This document shows positions 32,688 through 43,016 of a stretch of DNA of 64,000 bases, piece after piece (positions within the stretch are counted from its first letter, which is position 1; each line of letters opens with the position of its first letter). The translations under genes and the position numbers were made by a program. Below the pieces are notes generated by a model. That model ran no database searches. It saw only the letters and a list, made by a program, of their open reading frames with translations, and was not told where the DNA came from. The stretch is from Rhodospirillales bacterium (GTDB taxonomy: Bacteria; Pseudomonadota; Alphaproteobacteria; Rhodospirillales; UBA2165), in assembly GCA_022823235.1 (NCBI GenBank), contig JAJDXO010000031.1:1-64000 (forward strand), read 5' to 3'.

Positions 32688-33374
32688 TCACGCCTTGCGG
32701 GAAGCCCTTTCTTGATGTGCGGCTATAACGGATGTGAACGCCGCGAGATCGGCGAAATGCGCGGTATAGGTGATCCCGCCTAATTCATTGGCATCAAATG
32801 CTTTTTCGCCGATCAGTACCCCTGTGCAGCCACAGGCCTCGGCGAATCTCATGTCGATCCCGGTGTCTCCGATGTACCAGACCTCCGCGCCCGGCTTTAT
32901 CCCGGTTTCCTCAAGCACGAGGTCCATCGCCGCCGGCGCCGGTTTGTCCTCCTCCGCGTCGCCCGCGCCCACGGCCCTGGCGATGTACCCGCGCCAGTCC
33001 AAGTGATCGATCTCGGCCCGCAGCAGGGGGCCCTGCTTGTTGCTGACCACGCCGACATAAGGCGCGGATGCGTTGGCGGCCGCGAGCGCGTCCTCAGCGC
33101 CTCCCAGGACGGTCGTCCCCTCCAGATGGTGGGCCGCTACGTGTTCGTAGAATATTCGGCCGGCCTCTTCCCATCGGTCGCCGAACATCTCCGGGAACGC
33201 ATTCCGCATGGATTTCCGGACCCGCGCCAAGGTCTCCTCATAGGTCCAGGCGTCATGCCCCATGGCTTCGAGGGTCGCGTTCATGGCGTTGTGGATTGAT
33301 GGCCAGCAGTCGACCAATGTTCCGTCCCAATCGAAAATGATCGCTTCAGGGGGTTCCGCCGGCAGCATATTCAA
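32688..33374 (-). CDS. HAD-family hydrolase (phosphoglycolate-phosphatase-like)
   Basis: The 228-residue enzyme has the HAD nucleophile motif IFDWDGTLVDCWPS, motif II VVSNKQG, and the motif-III/IV region EEDKPAPAAMD and YIGDTGIDMRFAEA. The cap sits between motifs I and II (C1 type). It removes phosphate from a small phosphometabolite; phosphoglycolate is the family default. It overlaps dat by 4 bases (ATGA), which indicates translation coupling. Confidence 0.87.
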   Translation of the reverse strand: MNMLPAEPPEAIIFDWDGTLVDCWPSIHNAMNATLEAMGHDAWTYEETLARVRKSMRNAFPEMFGDRWEEAGRIFYEHVAAHHLEGTTVLGGAEDALAAANASAPYVGVVSNKQGPLLRAEIDHLDWRGYIARAVGAGDAEEDKPAPAAMDLVLEETGIKPGAEVWYIGDTGIDMRFAEACGCTGVLIGEKAFDANELGGITYTAHFADLAAFTSVIAAHQERASRKA

Positions 33375-34243
33375 TCGGCCGCGCCGTTCGCGCCCTGACG
33401 ATCCATGTGGGCTTCGTAGGCGTGATAGAGGCCGCGGGTGACCTCACCAGCCTCGCCGTTGCCGATGACCGTGTCGTCGATGGCCACCACCGGCTTCACG
33501 TACGACGTCGAGCTGGTGAGAAAGGCCTCCTTTGCCTGCTTGGCCTCCTCCACGCTGAAAGCTCGCTCCACCAGACGGACGCCGGCTTTTTCCGCGAGTT
33601 CGATGACCGCGATGCGGGTGATCCCACCGAGGATGAAATTGTCGAGGTGGCGGGTGATCAGTTCTCCGTCCTTGGTCACGATCCAGGCGTTTGCCGCGGA
33701 GCCCTCGGTTATGACGCCGTCATCGTCGACCAGCCAGGCGTCGCCGGCGCCGGACTCCAGCGCCGACTGTTTGGCCAGGACGTTCGGGAGCAGCGATATG
33801 GATTTGATGTCGCACCGCCGCCAGCGAATATCGGGAACCGTGATCACCGAAATTCCCTTGAGTCCGGTCTCGGCGTCAGGCTGACGGACGGGCAGCGCAT
33901 AGACCACGAGTGAGCTCTCCGCCCCGGCCGGGAAGGGATGATCGCGGGGCGCAACGCCCCGGGTGATCTGGAGGTACACCTTGCCGTCCCGGACCCGGTT
34001 ACGGCGAATGATCTCGCGCATGATAAACCTGAGGGGCTGCCCGGAAACCGGCGCGGCGAGCCGCAGTTCTCCGAGCGACCGGTCCAGCCGGTCGAGATGA
34101 CGGTCTTCGTCGACCAGCCCCCCGCCCCTCACCGCGATCACTTCGTAAACGCCGTCGGCGAACTGGTATCCACGGTCTTCGACATGGACCGCCGCCTCCC
34201 GGTGCGGCAGGTACTGACCGTTGACGTAGGTAATTCTCGGCAT
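33371..34243 (-). CDS. dat: D-amino-acid aminotransferase
   Basis: The 290-residue class IV PLP enzyme has YVNGQYLPHREAAVHVEDRG, FADGVYEVI, the PLP-lysine region DIKSISLLPNVLAKQ and SAANAWIVTKDG. The sequence order fits D-alanine/branched-chain aminotransferases of the Dat type, which make or degrade D-Ala/D-Glu. I chose the ATG at 34243 because it starts the family-like PRITYVNG. It lies 7 bp downstream of trkA. Confidence 0.87.
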   Translation of the reverse strand: MPRITYVNGQYLPHREAAVHVEDRGYQFADGVYEVIAVRGGGLVDEDRHLDRLDRSLGELRLAAPVSGQPLRFIMREIIRRNRVRDGKVYLQITRGVAPRDHPFPAGAESSLVVYALPVRQPDAETGLKGISVITVPDIRWRRCDIKSISLLPNVLAKQSALESGAGDAWLVDDDGVITEGSAANAWIVTKDGELITRHLDNFILGGITRIAVIELAEKAGVRLVERAFSVEEAKQAKEAFLTSSTSYVKPVVAIDDTVIGNGEAGEVTRGLYHAYEAHMDRQGANGAAD

Positions 34244-34250
34244 GGCGCGG

Positions 34251-35627
34251 CTAGAAAAACTCCAGGCGGACGGAGAACATCTTCTCGACTTCCTTAACCG
34301 CCTCGCTCCGCGCGAACAAGACAATCCGATCGCCGACTTCCACCACGGTCGAGCCGCGGGGCAAAATAACCTCATCGTCGCGGACAACCGAGCCCAAAAT
34401 GACATCGTCGGGCAGTTCGGCCTCGCGCAGCGGTTTGCCGATCAGGCCCGATGTATCCATGGCTTCGGCCTCGATCAATTCGCCGAACCCGTCCCGCAAC
34501 GTGTTTACCGAATGAATACGGCCTCGCCGGACATGCTGAAGAATCGTGGAGACCGTGATGTTGCGGGGACTGACCGCGACGTCGACCCCGAGGGATGAGA
34601 TCAATGGCGCGTAGGCGCTGCTGTTGACCAAGGTAATGGCGCGGCCGCTGCCCAGGCGCTTGGCCAGCAGCGAAGCCAGAATGTTGGTCTCGTCGTCGTT
34701 CGTCACGGCGACCACGGCTTCCGCGGTTGCCACATTGGCCTCTTCCAGGATATCGGCCTCGAGGACATCGCCCTCGAGCACCACGGACCGCTTGAGCGTC
34801 CGCGCCGCCGCCTCGGCGCGCACCTTGTCCGCTTCGATCACCTTGAGATTTACCGACGGGTTGTTCTCTTCGATCGCCTGGGCCAGGAACTGACCGATGT
34901 TTCCGCCGCCGAATATGACCAGACGGCGCGCCGCGGCTTCTTCATGCCCGAAGGCCGCCATTGCGCGCGGCACATGGTCACTCTCGGCGACGAAGTAAAC
35001 CTCGTCTCCCGGCAGCATTTCGTCGCCGGCCGACGGAATTCGCGCCTCGTTGTCCCGCGCCAAGCCGATGATCACCACGTTGAGATCGGGGAACAGCTGG
35101 GTGAGTTGGCGCAGCGGCGTATTGACGATCGGGCAGTCCGCCTCGCATCGGACGCCGATAAGTTTTACCTTGCCGCCGACCAGCGGGATCATGTCGAAGG
35201 CGCCGGGGACCTCGAGGCGGCGGCCGATGGCCTCCGCGACCTCGCGCTCCGGCGAGATGACCACGTCGATGGGCATGTGATCGCGGCTGTACAGATTCGC
35301 CCACATGGGGTTGAGGTAGCCCTGTTGGCGGATACGGGCAATTTTGGTGGTCACGTCGAACAATGAGTGGGCGACCTGGCAGGCCACCATATTGACTTCA
35401 TCGGCCTGGGTGACGGCAATCAACAGATCGGCGTCCGCGGCGCCGGCCCGGGCGAGGATTTCCGGGTGCGAGGCAAAGCCGGTGATCGCCTTTACGTCGA
35501 GCGTATCGGAAATCTTTCGAATGAGTTCGGGCGATTGATCGACAACGGTGATGTCGTTGTCCTCCTGGGCGAGGTAGCGGGTGATATTGAAGCCGACCTG
35601 CCCGGCGCCACAGACGATAACCTTCAT
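34251..35627 (-). CDS. trkA: Trk potassium transport system peripheral protein
   Basis: The 458-residue protein has two RCK units: N-terminal Rossmann VIVCGAGQVGFNITRYL (residues 3-19) and VIFGGGNIGQFLAQAI (residues about 233-248), each followed by a TrkA-C domain. It binds NAD(H) or ATP and regulates a Trk-type K+ channel. The membrane partner trkH is not in the window. It lies 33 bp downstream of ntrX in the common alphaproteobacterial order. Confidence 0.93.
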   Translation of the reverse strand: MKVIVCGAGQVGFNITRYLAQEDNDITVVDQSPELIRKISDTLDVKAITGFASHPEILARAGAADADLLIAVTQADEVNMVACQVAHSLFDVTTKIARIRQQGYLNPMWANLYSRDHMPIDVVISPEREVAEAIGRRLEVPGAFDMIPLVGGKVKLIGVRCEADCPIVNTPLRQLTQLFPDLNVVIIGLARDNEARIPSAGDEMLPGDEVYFVAESDHVPRAMAAFGHEEAAARRLVIFGGGNIGQFLAQAIEENNPSVNLKVIEADKVRAEAAARTLKRSVVLEGDVLEADILEEANVATAEAVVAVTNDDETNILASLLAKRLGSGRAITLVNSSAYAPLISSLGVDVAVSPRNITVSTILQHVRRGRIHSVNTLRDGFGELIEAEAMDTSGLIGKPLREAELPDDVILGSVVRDDEVILPRGSTVVEVGDRIVLFARSEAVKEVEKMFSVRLEFF

Positions 35628-35659
35628 CTATCCGATTCCGTTAATGCCCGGCCCAGCGG

Positions 35660-37069
35660 TCAGTTGCCGGCGCTGCGCGCCCGGTCTTCGGACTGGACGC
35701 CCAGCGACTTGAGTTTTCGATGGAGTGCCGAGCGCTCCATGCCGACAAAGGCCGCGGTGCGGGAGATATTGCCGCCGAACCGGGTGACCTGCGCCATCAG
35801 GTATTCCCGCTCGAATATTTCACGTGCCTCGCGCAGCGGCAGACCCATGATTTCCGAATTGTCATTGCCGAGTTCGACCGCCGGCGCGCCGGAACGGATC
35901 TCATTGGGAACCATGTCGGAGCGGATCGGTTCGTCGCTCTCGCCGGGCGCCATGATCAGGAGGCGTTCGACTACATTTTTCAGCTCGCGCACGTTGCCGG
36001 GCCACTCGTAGGCCTGCAGCGTCGCAATGGCGTCTTCGGCGAATTCGCGGGGCGGATTACCGACATTTTCCGCCGTCCGTTCCATGAAAAATCTGGCCAG
36101 AGCGGGGATATCTTCCCGGCATTCCCTGAGCGGCGGGACTTCCAGCGGCACCACCCTGAGGCGGTAAAACAAATCCTCGCGGAACCTGCCTTCGCTCATC
36201 AGTTGGCTCAGGTCCTTGGTTGACGCCGCCATGACCCGGACGTCCACCTCGACGCGGGTCGTGCCGCCCACGCGCTGAAATGTCTGCTCCTGCAGCGCCC
36301 GCACGATCTTACCCTGCGTCTCGATGGGCATATCGGCGACTTCGTCAAGAAACAGAGTTCCGTTATGCGCCTGTTCGAACGTACCGATCAGATGCTGGTT
36401 CTCGCCGCCGTCCCCGGTTCCGGCCTCGCGGCCGAATAGGCTGAGCTCGAACCCGTCGGCCTGCAAGGTGGCGCAATTGACCGAGATAAAGGGGCCCGCC
36501 GACCGGTTGGAGTTGGCGTGCAGCAGGCGGGCGACCACGTCCTTGCCCGCGCCCGCCGGGCCGGTGATCAGGACCCGGCTGTTGGCCGGCGCGACCCGGG
36601 CGATGGATTGTCGGAGTTGGGTGATGGCGGGAGAATCGCCGACCAACTCGATGTCGCCCCCGGCGCGGCGCCGGAGCTCTTCGTTCTCGCGCTTCAAGGC
36701 AGCGGCCTCGACCGCACGATTGACGACCATGATCATCCGGTCGGCCGTAAAAGGCTTCTCGATGAAATCATAGGCGCCGAGATTGATCGCGGTGACGGCC
36801 GTTTCGATATTTCCGTGCCCGCTCATCATCACGACCGGCAGCGAGGGATGCGATTGACGAACCGCTTCGAGGATATGCATCCCGTCCAGCTTGCTCCCTT
36901 CGAGCCAAATATCCAGCAGCATCAGGCTTGGCCGGCGCGTTTCGATCATCGCCATCGCGCTGTCGGAATCATGCGCTTCCCTCGTCTGGTGCCCCTCGTC
37001 TTCGAGAATCCCAGCGGTCAGCATTCGGATGTCTGCCTCGTCGTCGACGATTAGAATGTCATGCGCCAT
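35660..37069 (-). CDS. ntrX: Sigma-54-type response regulator NtrX
   Basis: The 469-residue regulator has a receiver domain (DILIVDDEADIRML, phospho-acceptor in LMLLDIWLEG), an AAA+ domain with ITGPAGAGKDVVAR and TLFLDEVADM, and a Fis-like HTH (FGGNISRTAAFVGMERSALH). In place of the sigma-54-contact GAFTGA loop it has FGREAGTGDGGENQHLIGTF, as in other alphaproteobacterial NtrX. I chose the ATG at 37069, which begins the receiver domain; it overlaps ntrY by 11 bases. It is the likely partner of NtrY. Confidence 0.93.
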   Translation of the reverse strand: MAHDILIVDDEADIRMLTAGILEDEGHQTREAHDSDSAMAMIETRRPSLMLLDIWLEGSKLDGMHILEAVRQSHPSLPVVMMSGHGNIETAVTAINLGAYDFIEKPFTADRMIMVVNRAVEAAALKRENEELRRRAGGDIELVGDSPAITQLRQSIARVAPANSRVLITGPAGAGKDVVARLLHANSNRSAGPFISVNCATLQADGFELSLFGREAGTGDGGENQHLIGTFEQAHNGTLFLDEVADMPIETQGKIVRALQEQTFQRVGGTTRVEVDVRVMAASTKDLSQLMSEGRFREDLFYRLRVVPLEVPPLRECREDIPALARFFMERTAENVGNPPREFAEDAIATLQAYEWPGNVRELKNVVERLLIMAPGESDEPIRSDMVPNEIRSGAPAVELGNDNSEIMGLPLREAREIFEREYLMAQVTRFGGNISRTAAFVGMERSALHRKLKSLGVQSEDRARSAGN

Positions 37070-39341
37070 GGGCCAGGGTCGTGTTTTCCGTGGTTTCGTC
37101 GGAATCAGGGTTGGTGCCGTTGTCCGCAACGGCTTCCCGCCCGAACATCAATGAGATACGGGCCCCGCCCTCATCTCGGTTCTGCAATACTAGATCACCT
37201 TGGTGATCTTCCATAATTTTCTTCACGATCGCCAGTCCCAGCCCTGTCCCCTTTGACCTGGTCGTGACGTAAGGCTCCGCAAGCCGGTCGATTAGCTGGT
37301 TGGGGAGCCCGCTTCCGTTATCCTCGATTTGGACGATGACATGCCTCGCAGTGTCATTGATGGTGATGGAGATGACGCCGTTCGAGGTTGATTCGGCTTC
37401 GCCGAATTTGGCACGGATCGATTCGGCCGCATTCTTGAGAACGTTGGTCAATGCCCGGGAGACCTGTTGACGGTCGCAATTGAGCCGCAGTGGTTCTTCG
37501 GGGAACGCCACTTGATAGTTGATCTCCGGGCATCGATTGCGCTCGAGGAAGACGGCGTCGCGGCATAATTCGGTGAGGTTCTGGGACTTGCGGTCCGGCT
37601 GCGGCATCCGTGCGAAGGCCGAGAACTCATCGACCATCCGGCCAATGTCTTCGACCTGCCGTATGATCGTCTCGGTGCAACTCGTGAAAACTTCCGGATC
37701 GCTGGCCACTTCGTTCTGATACTTGCGGCGCAATCGCTCCGCCGAGAGCTGGATGGGGGTCAGGGGATTCTTGATCTCATGGGCAATGCGCCGCGCGATA
37801 TCCGCCCAGGCGGCTTTTCGCTGCGCCGAAACCAGCTCGGTCACGTCATCGAACGTAACGACGAAGCCGATCGCCCTGCCGTCGAGCCGTTCGGCCGCAA
37901 TGCTGACGACCAGGGTTCGCTGGCGCCCGCCCCGTTCAATCGTCAATTCGGCGTTGGCGGGTTTTCCGGCGGCGGCCGCTACGCCGGCAAACAGCTCCGC
38001 CATTTCCGGGACCACCTCGACCAGGGGCCGGCCCAGGGCATCGTCGAGGTCGGTCTCGAGCAACTCGGATGCACGGCGGTTGGGTAAATTGATGCCGCCA
38101 TCGGCGTCCATGCCGATCACACCGGCCGAGACGCCGCCGAGAACGGTCTCGGTAAATTTGCGCCGCTCATCCAGTTGACGGTTGGCGGCGACCAGCCCTT
38201 CCTGCTGGGTGTTGATCTGTTCGGTCATGCGGTTGAACGCCCGGCTCAGCATACCGATTTCGTCGCCCGAACTGCTGCTGCCCTCGGTTTGGACGCGGGC
38301 TGAAAGATCGCCGGACCGGATTCGCTCGGAGGCGGCAATGAGATTGCCGATGGGTGTCGCCAGTTGGTTGGCCACCGTCCAACCCGTCCAGACCGCGGCC
38401 AGAAGCAGCAGCAGCGCCACCAGCGCAAACACAGCCAGAAAACGAATCTGCAGCTCTTCCCGGCTGTCCTCCAATAGCTGGTACTGGGTTGCGGCGCCGC
38501 GGGTCATGGACAAGTGGTCGAGGACCTGCGGTTCAACGAACCGGCCGACCAGCAGGTAGGCGTCCGGGAAGGCTTCCAATCGAATTCCGGCGCGCACCCG
38601 GTCGTCGGAATCGCTGGACAGTATGTGCACCTCGCCGGGTCGCGTTTGGGTAAATATCTTGCCGAGCAGATCCTGTCCGGCTACATCGAACCCGAGAGAC
38701 ACACTGAGACCCGCCGCCATCAGGGTGTTGCCCGCGCCGTCGACCACCGCCGCCTCGGGAAGGCCCCGGATGAGCGCTTGGGTTTGCATCAGCTGACGGA
38801 AGAATCTTTGATCGACGCGAATCCGGGGCGCCGCGCGATTGAGGTCGTTGGCCATCGCCAGCGCGTCGCCGCGGATATTCCGCTGGTGCTCGCGCAGATA
38901 GGCCGCCGCCACCGCCTGAGACTCGTTGACCGCCGTCCGCACACGATCGCTGAACCACGTCTCGATGCCGTAGTTGAGAAAGAGGCCGGAGAACACGGCC
39001 ACCAGGATGGCCGGGATGACCGCCACCAGGCTGAACAAAACCACGAGTCGGATATGCAGGCGGGTTGCGGCGCCCCCGGCGGTCCGGCTGGACCAATTGC
39101 GGACGATCCTCCGCGCGATCAGCACGCCGAGCGCCAGAGCCAGAATGACGTCCAGGTTCAGCAGAATGATCACCGTGGTGAAATCGGTTTCGAGCGGGCC
39201 GAGATCGCCCATGGCGATCACGGTGGCGGTCCCGGACACGCCCAGGGCCACGGCCAAAATCACCGCCAGAACGCGATTCACACGCATCCGGCGAAGCCGG
39301 ACCCGGATGCGTCTAAACTTGTAGCTCGTCGTGTTCGCCAT
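37059..39341 (-). CDS. ntrY: Sensor histidine kinase NtrY
   Basis: The 760-residue membrane kinase has several N-terminal helices (within residues 20-130 and one near 290-315), an extracytoplasmic sensor region (about 130-290), HAMP (about 315-380), PAS (about 385-500), HisKA with IAHEIKNPLTPIQLSAERL near residue 530, and HATPase_c with NVLKNAAESI and GTGLGLAIVKKI. It senses redox or nitrogen status in other alphaproteobacteria and phosphorylates NtrX, whose gene overlaps its end. Confidence 0.93.
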   Translation of the reverse strand: MANTTSYKFRRIRVRLRRMRVNRVLAVILAVALGVSGTATVIAMGDLGPLETDFTTVIILLNLDVILALALGVLIARRIVRNWSSRTAGGAATRLHIRLVVLFSLVAVIPAILVAVFSGLFLNYGIETWFSDRVRTAVNESQAVAAAYLREHQRNIRGDALAMANDLNRAAPRIRVDQRFFRQLMQTQALIRGLPEAAVVDGAGNTLMAAGLSVSLGFDVAGQDLLGKIFTQTRPGEVHILSSDSDDRVRAGIRLEAFPDAYLLVGRFVEPQVLDHLSMTRGAATQYQLLEDSREELQIRFLAVFALVALLLLLAAVWTGWTVANQLATPIGNLIAASERIRSGDLSARVQTEGSSSSGDEIGMLSRAFNRMTEQINTQQEGLVAANRQLDERRKFTETVLGGVSAGVIGMDADGGINLPNRRASELLETDLDDALGRPLVEVVPEMAELFAGVAAAAGKPANAELTIERGGRQRTLVVSIAAERLDGRAIGFVVTFDDVTELVSAQRKAAWADIARRIAHEIKNPLTPIQLSAERLRRKYQNEVASDPEVFTSCTETIIRQVEDIGRMVDEFSAFARMPQPDRKSQNLTELCRDAVFLERNRCPEINYQVAFPEEPLRLNCDRQQVSRALTNVLKNAAESIRAKFGEAESTSNGVISITINDTARHVIVQIEDNGSGLPNQLIDRLAEPYVTTRSKGTGLGLAIVKKIMEDHQGDLVLQNRDEGGARISLMFGREAVADNGTNPDSDETTENTTLAHGA

Positions 39342-39403
39342 GGTATGGCCTGTTTACCGGCAGACACCCGGTGACGGGCGCTGCCGGTGATTGGTTCCCT
39401 GCC

Positions 39404-40837
39404 CTATTTCGGACTTCTCAGGACAGGGATGTTGAGTTCGCGAATTTTCTTCCTGAGCGTATTCCGATTCAGTCCCAGCAACTTGGCGGCGCGCAGCTGA
39501 TTACCCCGCGTCGCAGCCAGCGACTGGGAGATAAGCGGCCGCTCGACTTCCTTCAGCACCCGGTCATAGAGCCCGGCCGGGGGCATGACATTGCCGTGCG
39601 CCGCAAAGTAGTCTCTCAAATGAATCTCGACGGCGTCGCCGATACCATTGCCGGCGCGGTTGGTCGGTTCCGGCGGCGGCTCGACGGCCAGCTCGGCCTC
39701 GATCGCCTGGATGCCGATCGTTTCCTCCGAATAAAGCGCGGCGAGCCGGCGGACCAGATTTTCCATCTCGCGCACGTTGCCCGGCCAATGATAGGCCTGC
39801 ATCCGATCAAGGGCCGATTCGTCGATGCTTTTCCACGGCAGGCCCTCGTCGGCGCATTGGCTCAGGAAATGGCTGACCAGTTCCGGAATATCCTCCCGGC
39901 GCTCGCGCAATGCAGGCATTCTGATCGGCACCACGTTCAGCCGGTAATACAGGTCTTCCCGAAACAAACCCTGGCGAATGAGCTGGGTCAGATCGCGGTG
40001 CGTGGCGGCGATAATCCGGACGTTGGCCCTGATGGGCGTCCGCCCGCCGACCGTCGTGTATTCGCCGCCCTGCAGGACCCGGAGCAAACGGGTCTGGGCT
40101 TCGGCGGGCATGTCCCCGATTTCATCGAGGAAGAGGGTGCCGCCCTCCGCCTGCTCGAAGCTGCCGGACGCCCGCGCGGTTGCGCCGGTAAAAGATCCTT
40201 TTTCGTGACCGAATAGCTCACTCTCGATGAGTTCACGGGGGATCGCCGCCATGTTGAGAGCAATGAACGGGTGATGCTTGCGCTTGCCGTAGTCGTGCAG
40301 CGCGCGGGCGGCCAGTTCCTTGCCGGTGCCCGACTCGCCGGAAATCAGAACCGTGAGGTCCGTACCCATCAGCCGCGCAAGCGAGCGGTATACCTCCTGC
40401 ATGGCCGCCGAGCGGCCGATCAGGGGCAGCGTCTCATCGCCGCCCCGCTCCGGCGTATCCTGGGGGTCGGGTGTGGTCTCCAACGCCCGCCGCACGACGC
40501 TGATCAGTTCGTTGAGGTCGAACGGCTTGGGGAGATACTCGAAGGCGCCCCGTTGGGTGGCGTTGACCGCCGTCATCATCGTGTTTTGGGCGCTCATCAC
40601 GATGACGCGAAGTTCCGGGCGAATTTTCTTGATCCGGGGGATGAGGTCGAGGCCGTTCTCGTCAGGCATCACGACGTCGGTAACGACCACATTGCCCTCG
40701 CCGTCGTTGACCCACTTCCACAGGGTGGCCGCGTTTCCGGTCGTCCGGACCTCAAAGCCGACGCGGCCCAGCGCCTGGCTGACCACCGTGCGGATGGCGC
40801 GGTCGTCGTCCGCGACGAGTACGGTGGAATTAGTCAT
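39404..40837 (-). CDS. ntrC: Nitrogen regulation response regulator NtrC
   Basis: The 477-residue sigma-54 activator has a receiver domain ([11 protein letters not shown], phospho-Asp in VVTDVVMPD), an AAA+ domain with [14 protein letters not shown], the sigma-54-contact loop [10 protein letters not shown], Walker [11 protein letters not shown], and a C-terminal Fis-type helix-turn-helix ([20 protein letters not shown]). It turns on nitrogen-assimilation genes when phosphorylated by NtrB. It overlaps ntrB by 8 bases and is 62 bp upstream of ntrY. Confidence 0.95.
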   Translation of the reverse strand: MTNSTVLVADDDRAIRTVVSQALGRVGFEVRTTGNAATLWKWVNDGEGNVVVTDVVMPDENGLDLIPRIKKIRPELRVIVMSAQNTMMTAVNATQRGAFEYLPKPFDLNELISVVRRALETTPDPQDTPERGGDETLPLIGRSAAMQEVYRSLARLMGTDLTVLISGESGTGKELAARALHDYGKRKHHPFIALNMAAIPRELIESELFGHEKGSFTGATARASGSFEQAEGGTLFLDEIGDMPAEAQTRLLRVLQGGEYTTVGGRTPIRANVRIIAATHRDLTQLIRQGLFREDLYYRLNVVPIRMPALRERREDIPELVSHFLSQCADEGLPWKSIDESALDRMQAYHWPGNVREMENLVRRLAALYSEETIGIQAIEAELAVEPPPEPTNRAGNGIGDAVEIHLRDYFAAHGNVMPPAGLYDRVLKEVERPLISQSLAATRGNQLRAAKLLGLNRNTLRKKIRELNIPVLRSPK

Positions 40838-41951
40838 CGTTTTCCTCCCGAGGTTGCTGAGCGACCGCGAGCATCACCTTGAATATCGTCCGGCCCGGGA
40901 CGCTATCGAACTCGATGACGCCGCCGTGGTCGTCGACCATCTTGGCGACCAGCGCGAGCCCAAGACCACTGCCCTTGGGTTTCCCGGTCACAAAGGGGTC
41001 GAACAGGTGATCCCGCAAATCTTCTGCAATGCCGTCTCCGTTGTCCTGAACCGAGACGACAAGCGGAAGGTTGGTACGGGTGGACAGGCCGGGGACGGCG
41101 AACCTCACGCTGTGCTGGTAAGCGGTGGCAATCGTAATGTCGCCCCCCTTTTCCGGCGCCGCTTCGGCGGCGTTCTTGACCAGATTCAGAAAAATCTGAA
41201 CCAGCTGGTCGAAATCGCCGTCCACGGCCGGCAGAGACGGGTCGTATATTTCACGGATTCGCACATGGCTCGCGAAGCCGTTGCGGGCCAGCGTGATGAC
41301 CCGCTCCAATACCTGATGGATGTTTACCGCGATCCGCTCCAGGGGGCGCTGGTCGGAAAACACCTCCATGCGATCGACGAGCGCCGTAATCCTGTCGGTT
41401 TCGTCGCAAATCAGACGGGTAAGCGTTTTGTCCTCCGGCTCCGAATTCTGTTCCAGGAGCTGCGCCGCCCCACGGATGCCGGAGAGCGGGTTCTTCACCT
41501 CGTGGGCCAGCATGGCGGCCATGGCGGTCACCGAGCGCGCCGAGCTGCGGTGCGTCAACTGGCGCTCGATCTTGTCGGCAATGGACCGCTCGAAAAATGC
41601 CAGCACGACATGATCCGGCTGGTCGCCCAGCCGCCCCGCCTGCACATTGACGAAATGCTTGTCGATCCGGGGGGATTCCAGGGTCAGGCCGTATTCCGAA
41701 ACGGCCGCGCCGGCATCGCGGACCAGATCGATGACGGTGAATACCGGACTGTCCCCGGGCAACAGCGTATGGAGCGGTGTTCCGAAAAGCTGTCCGGCGC
41801 TCGCCGAAAGAAACTGTTCACCCCGGCTGTTGAGAAAGACGATCCGGTTGGACGAGTCGACGACGACGACCGCCGATTCCAGCGCGTTCAGGATTCCGTC
41901 AACATCGATGGGTGTTGGCGGCGGTACCGACATGGCGAGGTCCCGGTTCAT
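40830..41951 (-). CDS. ntrB: Nitrogen regulation histidine kinase NtrB
   Basis: The 373-residue soluble kinase has a PAS domain (about residues 14-120: [20 protein letters not shown]), HisKA with [20 protein letters not shown] near residue 150, and HATPase_c with [11 protein letters not shown] and [12 protein letters not shown]. There is no membrane segment. It phosphorylates or dephosphorylates NtrC under PII control. It overlaps dusB by 4 bases (ATGA), the classical nifR3-ntrB-ntrC order. Confidence 0.95.
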   Translation of the reverse strand: MNRDLAMSVPPPTPIDVDGILNALESAVVVVDSSNRIVFLNSRGEQFLSASAGQLFGTPLHTLLPGDSPVFTVIDLVRDAGAAVSEYGLTLESPRIDKHFVNVQAGRLGDQPDHVVLAFFERSIADKIERQLTHRSSARSVTAMAAMLAHEVKNPLSGIRGAAQLLEQNSEPEDKTLTRLICDETDRITALVDRMEVFSDQRPLERIAVNIHQVLERVITLARNGFASHVRIREIYDPSLPAVDGDFDQLVQIFLNLVKNAAEAAPEKGGDITIATAYQHSVRFAVPGLSTRTNLPLVVSVQDNGDGIAEDLRDHLFDPFVTGKPKGSGLGLALVAKMVDDHGGVIEFDSVPGRTIFKVMLAVAQQPREENDD

Positions 41952-42934
41952 GCGGCGCGCCGTTCCGCCAGCGGCTCGTAGAAGCCGTTTATGGCCGCTT
42001 TGACCGCCGCCGGGTCGGTCATCCGCATGACGCTGTCGCGGAAGCCGGCCGAATTGTGCAGCCCCCGGCTATACCAGCCGATGTGTTTCCGGGCGATGCG
42101 GGCGCCGCGCTCGGTGCCGTAATGGGAGAGAATGTCGTCGTAGTGGCCCAGCAATGTCCGGTGCTGGACCGAGATATCCGGGTCCGGCCGCTTCTCGCCC
42201 GTTTCGAGATAGTGTTCGATCTGGCCAAGAAACCAGGGCTGGCCATAGGAGCCGCGGCCGACCATTACCCCATCTGCGCCGGATTGTTCGAGCAACGCGT
42301 CCGCGTCTTCGACCGAAGTGACGTCGCCGTTGCCGATGACCGGAATGTTTACCGCCTCCTTGACTTTGCGGATAAACGCCCAGTCGGCATGTCCCTTGTA
42401 GAATTGGCAGCGGGTCCGTCCATGCACCGTCAGCATCTTGACGCCCGCCTCCTCGGCAATCTTCGCCAGCCGGGGCGCATTGCGCGACGAATCATCCCAG
42501 CCGGTGCGCATCTTGAGGGTGACCGGGAGATCGACCGCGTTCACCACGGCTTCGATGAGTTTGCCGGCAAGCGCCTCGTCGCGCATCAGCGCCGAACCCG
42601 CGTGGCCATTCGTCACCTTCTTGACCGGACATCCCATGTTGATATCGATGATGGCCGCCCCGCGGTCCGCATTGAGCCGCGCCGCCTCGGCCATGGGTTC
42701 CGGCTCGCAGCCGGCCAACTGGACCGCCATCGGAAACTCCTCGGCGCAGTTGCTGGCCATCTTCATGGTCTTCTTGTTGGCATAAATCATGGCCATGCTG
42801 GCGATCATCTCGGAGATCACCAATCCGGCGCCGTGACGTTTGACCAGGCGCCGATACGGCATGTCGGATACCCCCGACATGGGCGCCAGCAGCACACGGG
42901 AGGTCAGCCGGATCGGACCGATTTCAATGGGCAT
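41948..42934 (-). CDS. dusB: tRNA-dihydrouridine synthase
   Basis: The 328-residue FMN enzyme (nifR3 family) has [38 protein letters not shown] with the catalytic Cys, [21 protein letters not shown] and [13 protein letters not shown]. It reduces uridines in tRNA D loops. I chose the ATG at 42934 over upstream starts because [15 protein letters not shown] is the normal family start. It heads the ntrBC-YX operon. Confidence 0.93.
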   Translation of the reverse strand: MPIEIGPIRLTSRVLLAPMSGVSDMPYRRLVKRHGAGLVISEMIASMAMIYANKKTMKMASNCAEEFPMAVQLAGCEPEPMAEAARLNADRGAAIIDINMGCPVKKVTNGHAGSALMRDEALAGKLIEAVVNAVDLPVTLKMRTGWDDSSRNAPRLAKIAEEAGVKMLTVHGRTRCQFYKGHADWAFIRKVKEAVNIPVIGNGDVTSVEDADALLEQSGADGVMVGRGSYGQPWFLGQIEHYLETGEKRPDPDISVQHRTLLGHYDDILSHYGTERGARIARKHIGWYSRGLHNSAGFRDSVMRMTDPAAVKAAINGFYEPLAERRAA

Positions 42935-43016
42935 GGAATGACTCGCCGAAATTTGCCCATAAAATGAGCATTTTTGCCAGGAAAGCAACGATTTGCTGGA
43001 CCGAAAAGGCGAATTT

